From Limanda limanda (Eukaryota; Chordata; Actinopteri; Pleuronectiformes; Pleuronectidae), in contig NC_083636.1 in the NCBI RefSeq assembly GCF_963576545.1, forward strand, positions 10,078,104 through 10,142,103: 64,000 bases of DNA, written 5' to 3'. Shown piece after piece: positions 9,602 through 23,959 of the stretch. Every line of letters begins with the position of its first letter. The first letter of the stretch is position 1. A program made the position numbers and the translations under genes. The notes below the pieces were generated by a model. That model was not told the DNA's origin, did not search any database, and saw only the letters and a list, made by a program, of their open reading frames with translations.

Positions 9602-12600
9602 CTGGAAGAGCGCAGGGAAAGAGAATTAGATGTCGCCGCAGGATGGACAGACAATGAGCTACGAGAGATTGATGGAAAGAAATGGTATCAGATGAAGCAA
9701 GGGAGTGAATGAATTACCAAAAATGACTCACAGGGGCGGGAGTCAGTCATGGTAATTTAAGCAAGGAATGTCAGCGAGTGAATTAGCTGCTGCTCGGTGC
9801 AATCTAGGGCTGCCTTTGGATGCACACTGAATCATTTCAGCCGTCTCAAACAGCGTTAAATATCCAAAACCATTCATATGATCTTCATCAGCTTAAAGAA
9901 AAGCTGTCAGGACAGCAGGTAAAGGCAGAGAAGGTGGAGATGAGCGATGACTGGTTAGGCAAAAGGCAGCAGATGATTTTGGCCAGGAATATGTCAACAG
10001 TAGGAGTGCTGCTTCAAAACACTTCACAGTCCTGATGAGTCAGTGCGAGGCTGCGACTGGCCTTTGACTTGCACTCCTACCTGAGAACAGGCCTCTTGCA
10101 TGCATTTATTGTTTTCTCTTTCTAACGACAGAGTTCACAAGCACTTCCCACTTTGGGTTCTCTGTCCCACACACTTACAGCATGACAAACAGCTCATCCT
10201 GACTCCTGAGCAACGTTGAGGGAGAAAGAGAAGGAAAGGAGAGCTCAGATTGAGACAGGATCCGCTTACACAAAAATCTCATTTGCCCCAAATAAAATAA
10301 AAACAATGATCCGAGTGCAGCGTTTCAAATTAGAGTGCACAAACTTGTTAGTAAATGACAGAAGACAAAGCCCAGTAAAAATGCAATGCTTTGCACCGTG
10401 CAGTCAGAAAATGAGACCCATGCATGAAATCACAAAGCTTCCGATATCATTTTCGCTGATCCAGAGTCAGTTAGCAGCTGAAGGAGAGGATTCATTTCTG
10501 AACCTCACAGTGAAATTGCTCTGTAAACATGATTGAAAGCCGCCGAGGCCCTGGAGCAAAGAAGAAGCTGGTCCAGCGCAGACCTGTGTAATGAAATCCT
10601 TTCATCACTTAGGAGGTTCCACATGCTCAGCACACCTATAACTACAGGATATGATACAAACATCAGTGTACGGTTTGATTGAGTAGTTGGCATGAGCAGT
10701 GACAGCTACAATGGCTCATCTGGTGCCAAAAATGACAATGTCAGTGTGCGGCTAATGGAACCTCAGCTAAATGATGAAAAACTCTTCCACTATGCACCAG
10801 GCCTTTTGTCTTTGCTGGCAGGAAGTGGTGCTGCAGTAGGCTAGTTGTGGCTATTTTGGTTGGACTAACGTCTTGACGGGCAGAATGAAGGAGGTGATTA
10901 TGTTGCCCAGCTCACTGAGGCTGGACCTCCTCCTCTCTGCCACAGGCTCCTCCTTCTGCTGCTGCTGCTCGTCCTCCGACTGCCAGTCGGTGTTGTCGCA
11001 GGCCGTCCTGTGGGCACGCGTGGGTCAGGCGTTCACACAAACACACTGTTACAGTTGCACATTCAAGTACAAGCATGGATACACAACCAAACCCCACTCT
11101 GTATGTGCGCAAGCCATAAATATGCAGCCAACACAAACAAGACAAGATGCAGACACTGACATTTCAGCCGATTTAAAGCAACACTATGTTCCTGAGAAAC
11201 AGCGCCCTCTGCAGCCTCATGAGGTGACTAACAACAAAGCCATAACTGTGTCGAGCGTGGCTCTGACTGTGTCGTCCCATTCACTGGTCTGAGACACAAC
11301 TGAATGATGCTATCACCCATGATACCCGGCCTCCTGAATCAGAAAAGCTGCAGCTGTAACAAACACACCAAACTTTGTTTAGAGTTCTTCATATTTTAAG
11401 TTTCCTCGTTGAGTATTGGAGATAAACGTTGTTTTTTTAATAACTTTCAAGTCTTTTTTACCGATTTGCAATTCAGCATTACTCTTGAACTTGCTGGGCA
11501 TGCTTTTGACTATTTAAGCTTCGAATATCAGCCAGTCTGACCAGCAGTGATCGGGAATGGAGCTTCTGTATCGGGGCTTGATGTGTACCTCTTAGTTTAG
11601 TCCACATCCCATCCACCAAAATAGAAGAGACAGGGTTTATGACCTTTACTGCAGCCAGCCAACAGGAGGCGATCAAGATGCTCTGGCTTAACTTTTGGGG
11701 AGCTGTCATTTCGTCCATCTTGCACACATCCTAGTCAGTGTACCATCAAACTAATGTAAGTTGCAAAGTGCATGAATCTTGAGTTTCTTTAAATGCACCT
11801 ACTGTACACAACGTTTTTTAAAGCTATCATGAACCAACAAAGCAAGTTCACGACCTTTCAGATATTTGGAGAATTTTAAAAGTGTTTAATTCATATACTC
11901 TAAGCTTCACACGTAGCTTAGCTCATCCAGCAGGACAAAATCTACTTTCACAGTCCAAACATTTCAAGCACATGGTGCCATGACATATGGGAATGTAAAA
12001 ATGGACTTAAGCTTTTGACAAGCACTTCACCACGCAAAGACGGACCAGATGCAATAAAGATGGGGGTTTGATGTCATCACTGATTTTTTTTTGATTCAAT
12101 GGACAACACTGCAGATTTTTGAATTGCCCCCACATTATTTACTGCCGATATCCACACAGAAACTTTTAATTTTGTGTGTGGGCCCATCTTTCTTTAAAAA
12201 AGACTGAAGTTGGTTTCAAGGTCGATTTGAAAAGTTTGTATTTTAACTTTGATGAAAAAAACTGATTCCCTATAATATCTTCTGCAATGGCCCAGTATAC
12301 TCCACCATCATAAGTACAGTCATGATGTGACTCCTCAACGCTGCCATATTTATGCATCTGTGTCCGCCGTGAACGTGACTGTGCGACGCAGCCAGCATGG
12401 CGTCCTCCTCCTCCTCCGCCTCCTCCTCCTAAGCATTTCTTACCCCTTCATCATGAGAGCGGGCTCTTCAGTGTCAACCCAGGCCGCAGAGCTAACAAAG
12501 CGCTTTAGTGGGGGGCGCGCCGTGCTCTTCCCTGCCACGTTCCTGGAAACCACCGTTATCACATAGGTGCACAACAACAACCGACCTCATGTCACAGTGC

Positions 12601-15600
12601 AGCAAACCTCTGGGGCTTAACTCAAACCACCACAGCCAACAGCTGGCCACACTTTAAACAGTCCTCTGCCTGTAACCTCAATCCCCTTCACATATATGGA
12701 GTGTCACGGGCTCTCACAGAAATGGTAAAAGCATTTAATTATCTAACAGTTGTACAGCAAAAATGCATTATAAAATAGTTTGTGAATGTATATGTTTATA
12801 AATAAACAATAGATAAATACAAACTATTAATCACAAATGAGACATTGATAAACCCCAATCCAGAAAGTCTACAGTAAAAGGTCAGTCTGAAATGAGTTAA
12901 ATGACTACACTAATCAAAAAGCTAATAGAAAAAGCAGCGTGGAAACAAAAATTGCGAATTTCCATTTAAGATTGCTGTTAAAAGAAAATCTCTTCTCAAT
13001 TCAATGTGTGAATCCATTAAATCACATTAGTTTATGAATTCATTGATGTATTTTTAAATTATGCACGTATTAACTGTTTTGTTTTTTATTCAAACTATTT
13101 CGAAATTTTGACAATTCCTCATTAAAATCAAATTAAATACGTTGTATTATTTTTAAATAAACAATGTATAAATTGATTAAATTACTAATAATTTCATTAC
13201 TATTTGTGAGCTCCTTGTGGTTTTCCATAAACACGCAGACATGAAATATAACAATGTTACAACAAATGTAACACTCGTACATGAAGACAAGAACAAACAC
13301 CTACCACATGGATCTCCTGGTCAGTCTCTCCGTTTCAGCCTCTGAACCATCTTGTGTTTTGGACTGTGTTCAGAAATCAGATGGTTTGAGTCGTGAAAAT
13401 ATAACCGTAAAACACAATGAGGAACATTTTTGACCTATATGGATATTTCATCATACTCAACTCTGGATTAATAATCCTCTACTACAGCAACTAGTCCAGT
13501 ACTGCAGTTCACATGCTTTCAATTTGTGGTTTCACTACAATCTAGCAATCTTGCATGTGTCCAAGCATGACATTATGTAAAGGTAGGTAAAACATCAGGA
13601 TTATGAAACCTTCAGTCAAGTTGAGACGAGAAAGCCCGTCAGTCGATAAATATACGATATTAAAGTAGAGTTTCATCCTCACCATGTCAAAGTGCATGTT
13701 GCCTCCACCACTGCGAGGGATCGCTGCTATGCTGACCCGGCGGGTTGATGGCTGTGAGGGGATCCACACACACAATTTACACATGGAGTCAACATAAATA
13801 ATATAATATAGTAGTGAAAGTGAAATGAGATCACGCAGTGCTCACCTTGTAGTACTGTGATGTCGCCTTACCCTTGCCACGGAAATCGTCTGGAGAGAGC
13901 AACACACTGGCTGCTTAGTATGTACATGTGTGTGTGTATATGAAAGACATATATACAGTAGAGTTAAGGGATACAGGTAATCAATTTTAAGACAAGACTA
14001 CTTTTTATTTAGTACAAGAATCATCAAATTTAAGATATTGAATATCAACTCAAACTACTAGAAGTTGATTGTAACACAAGTTCAAAAACATGTGGTATAA
14101 TGTATGTGCATATATGTGTGTGCATATGTGTGTGTGTAAGACTTCCAACCTCTTTCGGTTTGTGATCCGAACGACCTCTCGTTCTGCATGAGCGCCTCTC
14201 TCAGCTCCAGCAGCTCGGCGTGCTCCTTCGTGTACATCCTCCTCAGGTTCTCCACGTGCTGGATCATCACCTCCACGGCCTTTCCAATACGACTCTCCTG
14301 ACACCCACACACACATGAGACGCCAGTGAATGAGCAGAATCAAAACCATCCTAGTCAGAAGACATGGCAGTTTAATCGATGCGGTAGTTGTCCACCACGC
14401 CCACCTGGTGAATAGCTCCGAGCATCTCCGAGCGACTGGACACCCTGGTCATGGACTGGATGAGGATGTCCAGGTTCTTCTTGAGTCTCTGGATGATCTC
14501 CATGGACTGGTTGTCATCCTCACACAGAGGAGTCAAAGCCTGGGAGGAACCGTGAGGTATGGAAAGAGAAAGAGCCAAAATGAACGATTGCACCTGATGC
14601 AGAAATGATTTTGTGGAAGTTTTATTCTTTTTTTTACTTTCCACTGATAGTCAACAACTCAAACATATTAATTTTTACTATTATTTTTGTGGGACAACTC
14701 TTTTATGATAGTCAACGATCCTTGGCACTTTTGTTTCGTAATAACAGCAGTCTCAAGATCTTTTGTTTGAATGTGAGTTTTGCCACATGAATCCACAATT
14801 ACCACAATGAATAAAGACAAAATATGTTGTGTTCCTGTTCTGCATGTTTCTAGCATTTGAACAAATATATGTGTGCAGGTCAAATTATAAAGCTGCACAT
14901 AAGCACCACACACATTAAGTGCATAGTCCACACTGCTAGGGGAGCAAAATAAAATGTTTTAAAAAAGATATAAAGGTTAAGTAGGTTACTCAATCCTCAG
15001 AGGGCAGGAGCGTCACACACACACACACACACTGACCTGCAGTAACCCCTGGCAGCTGGACACCTCTCTGCGGACGTTCTCCTCAGCCAGGTCACGTGAC
15101 CGCTCCTCCAGCCGGAGTCTCTTCTCCATCGTGAACATGTCGCACTTGAAGCCCAACGCTAGACGCTGGAACTCCGCCTGCAAACACAACAGTTTTAGGT
15201 GAAGGTGCTCGACTTTGAAACATTTTGGATTGGAGCTAATTGCTAAACAAATGGATTAGGATACCCCACTCGAAAACAATTTTACTCTTCTGGCAGAAAA
15301 GTTGCAATAGTTAAATTATACATTTTACACAACACCTCATAGAAAACCCTCAGATGTTAACTTTGAAAACACTTTCAAAATTATCAAAAAGTTGTGTCGA
15401 CTTCTTTGTTATCTGTTATTATCTATTTATATAGAAAATGAGATCAAATGGTAGCCATACCTCAATCTCTTTGTCATTGGGTGACAGGCTGCAGATAAAG
15501 ACAAAACAGTTAGGACTCTGTGATATAACCTATATGCACACATTGATAATTATGGATTTAAATATGAAGATTTGTTAATATGATAATTTGTGCCTCACCT

Positions 15601-18600
15601 GATCCTGCCGTCTTTCAAGGCATCAGAGGTCAGGGATGTTTCAGCTTAAGAGGGAAATGACAAGGAGATGAAAAATAGCACGACAAATATCCAACCAAAT
15701 TCAAGTTTGCATCAAAGGAAAGAAAGTAAATAATATTGAAATGTGGAGAAGTAATGTAGTATAACATGAATGTATCATACATACTTTTCTTCCCATCAGT
15801 CATGCCGGTGTCACTGTGGTCCTCCAGAACCTTCTGCTCCTCGATGGCCTCCATGCTGCGTGACACCTCCTGCAGGGTCCGGACAAACGTTACTGCCTCT
15901 TCCTGCTCCTTCTCCACTTCCCGCTCTCCTCTCAACTCTAATCCCTCCATTTTAACATTCATCTAAATAATTATCTATAATTAATAGAAAACTAATAATG
16001 TATTTAAAAGCCATGTAGCTCCCTAAACTGGCTCCCTGTCTTCTCATTCAACATTCGTTAGTGGAGGTAAAATGAGGATGTCCCTTCCTCCAGCTCTCTC
16101 TCATATACACACGTGCACACACGCACTCACACATACATAGCTGGAAAGACAGCATATCTGTTCAGGTGACAATGTCATGATGAATGAGGAGGTCAAGGCG
16201 CCAAAATCAATATTGACAGAGAACTTTAGTCTCGATGACATCATGAACATGGCATTATATTCTATTTAGGTTTGAACCTAACCTTTGCTTAAACTACGAA
16301 TAACAATGAATAAACAATACATTTTGTGTTTTAAGAAAGTTTTACATTTTCAAGTTACAGCCTAAAGCAAAAAAACACTTGTAAAATGGGTTATTTTTGT
16401 TCATGTCCATGTGTCTTCCTAAGTGGAATTTTCTCTAAATTCAATAGAATTGTAAATAAATAATTTCAAAAACACTCTATAATGTATTGCTTGTATTACA
16501 TATATCCTGGTGTTTCCATTAATATTGAAAACAAAAATAAAAGACAAAAACATAAAATGATTAACTATCTAACTATCAGATGAAGAGACCTATGACTACA
16601 TTTATTAAAAACCCTGTTTACAACTATATTGTTAAACTGATTGAAAATCAAAATATATTCTACATAAAAGCAATAGCTTATTAAGAACTCTGCAGAGATT
16701 GAAGTGGGAGTAGATCAGGTCTTACCAGTTCCCTCTTTTTTTTGCCAGAGTCCTTTATGGCTGCATTGTCCTCCGATTGGCCGGGGTCAGAGGTCACGCT
16801 GCCCGTGCCGCTCCCCGATTGGGTGTCGTGTGTAAGGGCCGCTCCCGACTGAGGAGAGCTGCCGTTGGATGAGTTGGTGCAGTCGAGCCGGTCCGTCCCT
16901 GGAGGGAAGAGTGGGCGTGTGGGTGGTCAGAGTTACACGTAGATAGAAGAATGCATAAACAAACAAGCAGCTTGGAAATATCTAGATTCTCTCTTCATCT
17001 CCTTCACTCGCACAGATTTGGTTCTTTCTTCCTACCTTCCATGCTGACCGCTACTGGTGAAGCCTCCGCTGTACTCTCCGGAACACTCTCCTCCTCCTCC
17101 ACCAACACAGGTAGTAGGCTCGTGCTGGAAAACAACACATTTATTAAAAAACAAATCAAAATCTTAACATCTACAAAGAAAACGGTTGCTATTCTTGGCA
17201 GAAATCTCTCAAATCTTCAGGAATTACTGACTCGGTTGGAAGTGAACTCTGAGAGTTCAAAAGGTCCCTCGCTCAAACAATTGATATTCAATCACTCACC
17301 TGTCCTCCGCTGCCGATCTGTCTGCCAGCTGGTCCTGGCTCAGGCTCTGACATGGACAAAAGTAAAAGGGATGAGACGGAGGGAGGGGTAGAGAAAAAGA
17401 CAGGTAGCCTTGCAGCACATGTTTTCTCTTGCAAATTACAATAAATGATCAATGATTACAATAAAAAGAAAGTACGTGTACACATACAGTCAAATGCATG
17501 TAGCCCTACCTGTCCCATGGTAGTGAGAAGCTATCTAAGCTGCACAGAGTGTGGAGGAAAAGACTGGACTGATCCCTTACATAATGTGAAGCTTCATGGA
17601 GAGCCCTGCAGCTCTGTGAGTAAATGTGCGTGTGCATGTTTGTGTGTGTGTTGATGAGAAGGGTGCTCAGAGAACACGTTAACACTGGCACAGTGCTAAG
17701 TAGTGGAGGTGGACTGCCTGCATACACAGTCGTGTGAAAACACATACACAAGCACACATTGGAAGAAGATGAGTGCTCTGAGTAATGCAACGGGATATTG
17801 TGTAAGAACTGTACATAATATCCGTTTTGTCACTGCACAACAACAGGGGAGAGCTACCTTATCATTTCACTGAATACAAAATGTCAGACTTCAATGTCAT
17901 TTTTCATCCAAAGCAACAATGAGGCTAAATAAAACTGGCTGCTGCTCAGTTAGCTTTACTTTGAAAAGCAGCAACTCTTACACCCAACACTTAATTTATT
18001 CATGTGACTTAACATTCCTCCAGGGGATTGTGTAGACCTTCAAAGTCTTGTAAATTTCATTGCCAATCCTCTTACTCTTCTAAACTATACTATAACTTTA
18101 GGCCTCAACAATCATAATCTGTGACACGTTAGATGTTACTGGCTGAGAACATGGGTTAATATCTCTGGGACTGGCCTCAAGTGATTTTTCTGAAATAAGA
18201 TTTGGTGCGTCTGTTGATGTCTGTCCCTCCTTAAGCAATGTCTCCGTACGAGATGCCTCAAGGACCAATTTTTGATCTATTTTTATTTCCAACCTTTGGG
18301 CAAATTTATTAAACATATAGATGCATAAAACTCAACTCAACTCCTTCTCTTTCCTAACAGATTAAACACACAAGCTTCTTCTAAATCATCAAAAACACTC
18401 TGATTTGGCTGAAACCCATTTTTAAAAAAAGGTTTCTGAGAGTGTCAAAGCACATTTTTTGACACTGGATCCCCCCGGATCGGATTCTGTCTGTTTTGGC
18501 TCCATTCAGACCATCTCACAGTGGGGGTTGGTTGGGAGGCCTGCATGACACCAGCAGGAAGGAGACTAAATAAAAACAAGCCGATCGATGTCTCAGTGGG

Positions 18601-21600
18601 ACACAGAGCTGACTGTGGTGCAACGGCACCACCGCACAAGTGAGCCAATAACAACCTCTCTCAGTTCTGACATGAAAACACAGTGAGCCGATCTGAGGCT
18701 GGGCATCATCACCACAAAATTATTGTACAGAGCATGCATCACAGCAACTCATTGTAAACACTAATTGGTCCACACGGACAGAAAAGCCAGATCCAGTGAG
18801 TCCAGCCCTTCGCTAATTGGCTGTGGAACATGTTCGTCATCTTTTTGATCAATTCTCCAGCCTTTCCTGATAATAATCACAAATGCTCAGTTAATAAGAC
18901 TAATTGAAAATAATTTTTAAGTCACTTATCAAGGAAAAATATCGAACCTTTGCTGGTTTAATCTGCTTAAATATAGATGTCTGTTTGATACTGTTTTGAA
19001 TTTGATCTCATGTTGTATATAGGTATTTTTGATTTATAATTATTAACTAATTACAGAAGTCCATTCTCTAATCTTTACCCTACTTTTTGTACACTCCTCT
19101 CTCTCTTCAGCGGCCATCAAGATTAGAGATGTTCTATATTAATACGGACAAGTCACTATTTATAACGTACATGAAGCGGCACAGAGAAACAGAAAGAGAG
19201 AGGGATGAGAAAAGAGGAAGCAGTGAAGAGCTGGTGCTGCAGAGAATTGAGGAAGCTGTACTTCTCCTCTGGTACTAACCCGACTGCAGCTCATGTCGCC
19301 TCCGGTGCTCGAGTCCGCCTCGCCTTTCTTCTCCTGGTCCTCACGGGTCGGCTGGGTGCTGCCCCCAAGTGAAAGGTCAAAGGTCAACTGTCAAGCACTA
19401 TCCTTTTTTCTCATCCTTCATTTACAAGCTTACTTGCTAGGTGATAACTCAAAGCTATATCACAATAGGACACAGAGAGTGAGATGAGGAACAGCTCTAG
19501 TCCATTTGTCGGTACACTGTGCCTATGCAAAGAGGCATAGGCGCCAATGATCTAGCACACTCCTCCCACAGCGAGACAAATACCCATTTGACTATCAAAT
19601 GTGGACCGAGCCACAGGGAAATGACGGAACTCAGTGAAATGCTTCAACATGATGTGGATGAGGGATTGCAACCAAAAGTCTAGCAGAGATTGTGTTTACT
19701 GCTCTGTGGGTTGACCCAGGATGCTGGGTGAGGTTGTGTGTTAAAAGTCAATGGAAACTTCTGTTTCCTGTCTCTTAGTTGGGACCAAGTTGCTAATCCA
19801 AAAACCAACAGGTGTGTCTGTTGACAAAGTTTTTCATGGAGAGAAGAGACTTAACACAAATGCACAAACAGGACATACAGGTTGTGTGCTGCTCATTTAA
19901 ATCAACCTCTCATTACTATTAAGATGTGATAGTAATTCTCACTGTTATCCAACAGTCACCTCACCACCTGGGAGTCATATAAAACTTCAGTAAAATATGA
20001 TTATGTTAAATAATGACAGCAACAGGTTTTTTTCACAGCAGAAATGTTGATAATCTCATAATCAGTGGTTTGACCAAATATACCTGAGACCTTTAGTCCC
20101 ACAAAAAAAAAGAAATATAAAGATTCCTGCAGACCACTTCTCCCCTACATTTCCAAAGCCGTTTAAAGACCTTGGCAGAGCAGGCGAATTTGCCCCATGC
20201 TGACATATGAACAATCAATGGCTAAAACAAGCTTTCTACTCCAGTCCACCAGGTGGCGAAAATTCGGACAGCTACACAACGGGGAAGGAGGCTATATAAA
20301 TCGAGCAGCACTACGAATGGTAACAGAGATTCGAATCATGCTACTGTTATTTGGAAAAGAGACACCCTAAACACCCTAAATGCTAGGTGGGGATTGACTC
20401 AGGCTAAAATGAAATGCTTGAGGTCTCGTCCATTCAGGCAAGTTCAGGTTCCTATACTTTCAGAAAATACTACCTTGGTCCCTGATTGGAAAAAACACAG
20501 ATTTCCTGCAAAGGTTCCTCAGCAATTGTGGAACGAGCACAGCTATAAATAATACAATTAATGATGGCAAAATTCCTGGTGTTGTGCACGGTGGGTCAAC
20601 TTTCACCTGGGCTTTTTCTACTGTGACGTGTCAAAATGTATGGTGTGAAATAAAGGACTGCGCAAGAGGTTTTTTCCAAATGCAAGTTTGCAAAGTACTG
20701 ATAATATGCCAGGTCATCAAATACAATATCTATTTGTTGTTTACCTCTCATTAGCCTTAACGGTCTCTGGTCCAGGCGATGTGTTGTCGGGGGAAACCAT
20801 CTCCGCTGCTGTGGGAGGGGTCTGACCGGGTGTGACAGTTTGATCCTGTTCAGGTGAGCTGCTCACATTTTCGGAGGGAGACTCGGCAGCTTCAGAGACG
20901 TCTGCATCTGGTGAGACAGTAAAAGATTTTTCTAAGGGAAGTTTTCTCGCCTCCTGCTCAGCACACGACTCGCTCTGGGTTTTAGATGCAAAATGTGAAG
21001 CTGTAGATTAGCTGACAGCGGTGGGAGAAGAAATGGAAAGATAGAAAGTGAGTGATCAAGCTACGAAGAGAGCGTGTTAGAGAGATAGAGGGAGGCGGAG
21101 GACTTACTGTTCTCCGAGTGGGACGGAGCAGGGAGAGCATCCGCCTCCGGCTGTCTGATGCTGACAGCTTGTGAGTGGGCGCCTAATAGCACTGCTGCCT
21201 CTTCCTGAAAACACAGAAATAAAGCGATAAATGTTCAAACAAGGAAAGGGGTCAACAGGTCAAATAAGCAACACACATTATCAGCCATGCACCAAACAGT
21301 AGGCCCCAACCAGTCAGCATAAACAAACCTTTGAGAAGGATCACAAAAGAAGCCAAATTTGAAACAGCTGACGGGAAGCACGAAGCATGCCCCCGTTGGT
21401 GAGGGATTGTTGCAAAGACCCCTGCAGTTACTGGTATCTTCATAGGAATTCGAAACCAAACTTTCAGTGACTGTAGAAATGTTTAAATGTATCTTAAAAA
21501 CATTGTAGGCATGAGATAAAACCCAGAACTCATAGCAGGGGAGCAGATTGTAAAACATCCAGGATCCGAAATTGACAGGACAAGACTACAGCTGTAGTAT

Positions 21601-23928
21601 GTGCAGTTCAGTGCTTATACTGTATCAGTATTTGCTGCAGAACTAGTTTGAAACCTATTTTTTTTAAATGCAGTAGCACAATATTTTACCACCAAGTCCT
21701 TTTCCCTTTGACCTCAGTGGGATCTTTGAGGTTTATAACTATTAGAATAGTAAATAAGGAAGCAGATGTCCTCCGCACTAGAATGCACCCGGCTGCCTGT
21801 GAGCAGCCTGTGAATAATTTTATCTGTGAAGTGCTATTTGGTAGGCAAATGACAAAAGGAGAAAAGGACAGAGAGCCCAAGCTGAGGGAGGAGGGTGACA
21901 GGACAGGCAATGAGCGCATAATGTCGAACATTGTGCATTTAAGTTATTTTAAGAAAAGAAAAATATCAGATACTTTAGATAGTTGGATATGGTATTAGAG
22001 TTCTCCTACCTTCCAGGCAGTCATTGCTCCACATTAATTTGAGCGTTGAATGAGAATACATTTGCAGATGACAGATGAGATGGTAGAGTGGCTGAACCTT
22101 TATTTTTAAAGCCCTCCCTGTTGATCATGTGATTCCCACACTCTAACATTAAATATGCAAGAGAGTCCTTGACTGCACTACCAGGAAGAGTTGGCAAAAA
22201 GGTCACAGCATCAACACAAGAGTGAAAAAAGTGTGATGTTACACTTCGGGGAACGATATCAGGAAATTTTCAAGCTCATTTTCAACTTTGATGTGTGCGT
22301 TTGTGTGTGTGGATGCATAGATAGATCGGATAAAATCAAAACATATATTTCACACACTTCCACTGAAAGTCTCAAACATTTATACTAACATGAAACGTGT
22401 CGTTTTAATTCCCCCTTGACTTCCTGCTTCCTTACCACAACTACACAGTACGTGTTAGGTCATATTCTCAAAAAGACAAAGATCTGCTTGCCAAACATTT
22501 TCTAAACATTACGAAAAACAAGGAAGGTAAGATGAGCATCGGACCATTACTCGCCACGTACACCGTCAGTCTGTGAGCAGCTCATGACTCAGTGTCTAAC
22601 ACAACAGAACACCAGCAGTGGTTGTTCAGGTTCAGAGGGGGGCGGACTCATTTCCTTCTATAAGCCACATTAGCCAGTTTTCAGAAATAATTCTGAAGAG
22701 AAAATTGTCACTTGCTTCATCTGTAACCTCCACAGAGCTGTGGTTCAGTGGGAGTCTCATTTCCTCTGTGCAGCTCAGACAAAACTCATCCTTTGTGGTG
22801 TCATTCTGTCACTGTCTGTTGAAATCCTGTCTTCTCTACAGTTTACAGTCAACTTCTGCAATATGACATATACAATACACATGTCATTTCAGTTATATTT
22901 ATCTATGATCATTATGTGCAATTTCATCCAAATATGTGCAATGATCACTCACTTACATGCAATATCCCAATGTCTGTTTGTACCATATCTATCCATCTAT
23001 TCTTTTTACTTATATTATCATCAGCTTTTTTATTCAGAAAGATTTTATACCTGCTCGAGTAAAATATTAAGGAGATATACAGACTGAAAGATTAATACCG
23101 GTGGGGTCCCACCTGAAATCTGATTGGTCACTTACCAACAACAAATATGACAATTTGTTAGGAAACTTTTTTTGGAGAACACAATGTGTTTATACAAGGA
23201 ACAGCTTACAGTAAACAAGGAATGACTTAAATGGGCACCTTCATTAATCAGGATTGTGTATGTTGGCCAGCCCTTTGTGGAGCTCTGATTTGGAAAAATC
23301 CTAGCTGCGCCCCTGTCTTACACTTTACATAGGGGATCACGTTACACTTGAATTTACCTGCAAAGACTGAGAGTTCACATCCGGCTCTGACTCGGCACAT
23401 GCTGCAGTGTCTGCAAAGATGAAGAACAAGATAATTATCAGGAATGAAATGAATGGAGGAGAGATAAGGCCCAGGGGGGGAAAAAATCAGATCATAAAAC
23501 CAAATTCTTGTTGAATTAATCTCCAAGGGTGGATATACAGCCAAAAGGCAACCCCACCTTTATACCATAAAAGGTCAGGCTGTATATAATGCACGGCATC
23601 GTTGTGAGGGAGGGGCTGAAATATCATGCATGGCTAAGGAGGCATTAGTGACCACATCCTCTCGTCGGTCTGTCTCTCTGCCTGCCAGCCACTCATGCAG
23701 GCAGAGGAATGGGGGATTACTGAGCTCACTTCATGGACTCAGACCGCTCTTACACCTGGCCATAGAAGGACCTCGAGGAAGAGAGGATTTCACGTATTGT
23801 GTGGAGACCTGCGCACACTCACACTTGCTCTCACACACAACCTCTAGACGCCCAGGGCCACAACAGCCATAGAAGGCAGGGGTCTCCTTCCGAGGGCCTC
23901 AGAGAGTGAGTGTCCTCACAGAGAGCGA

Positions 23929-23959
<31 letters not shown>

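Noticed and set aside
12444..12491. Shorter irag2 exon using the acceptor at TTGTTAG
   Set aside because: It keeps phase, but the longer exon to 12542 also keeps phase, has a better acceptor (TTTCCAG) and adds PPLKRFVSS, which parallels the human protein.
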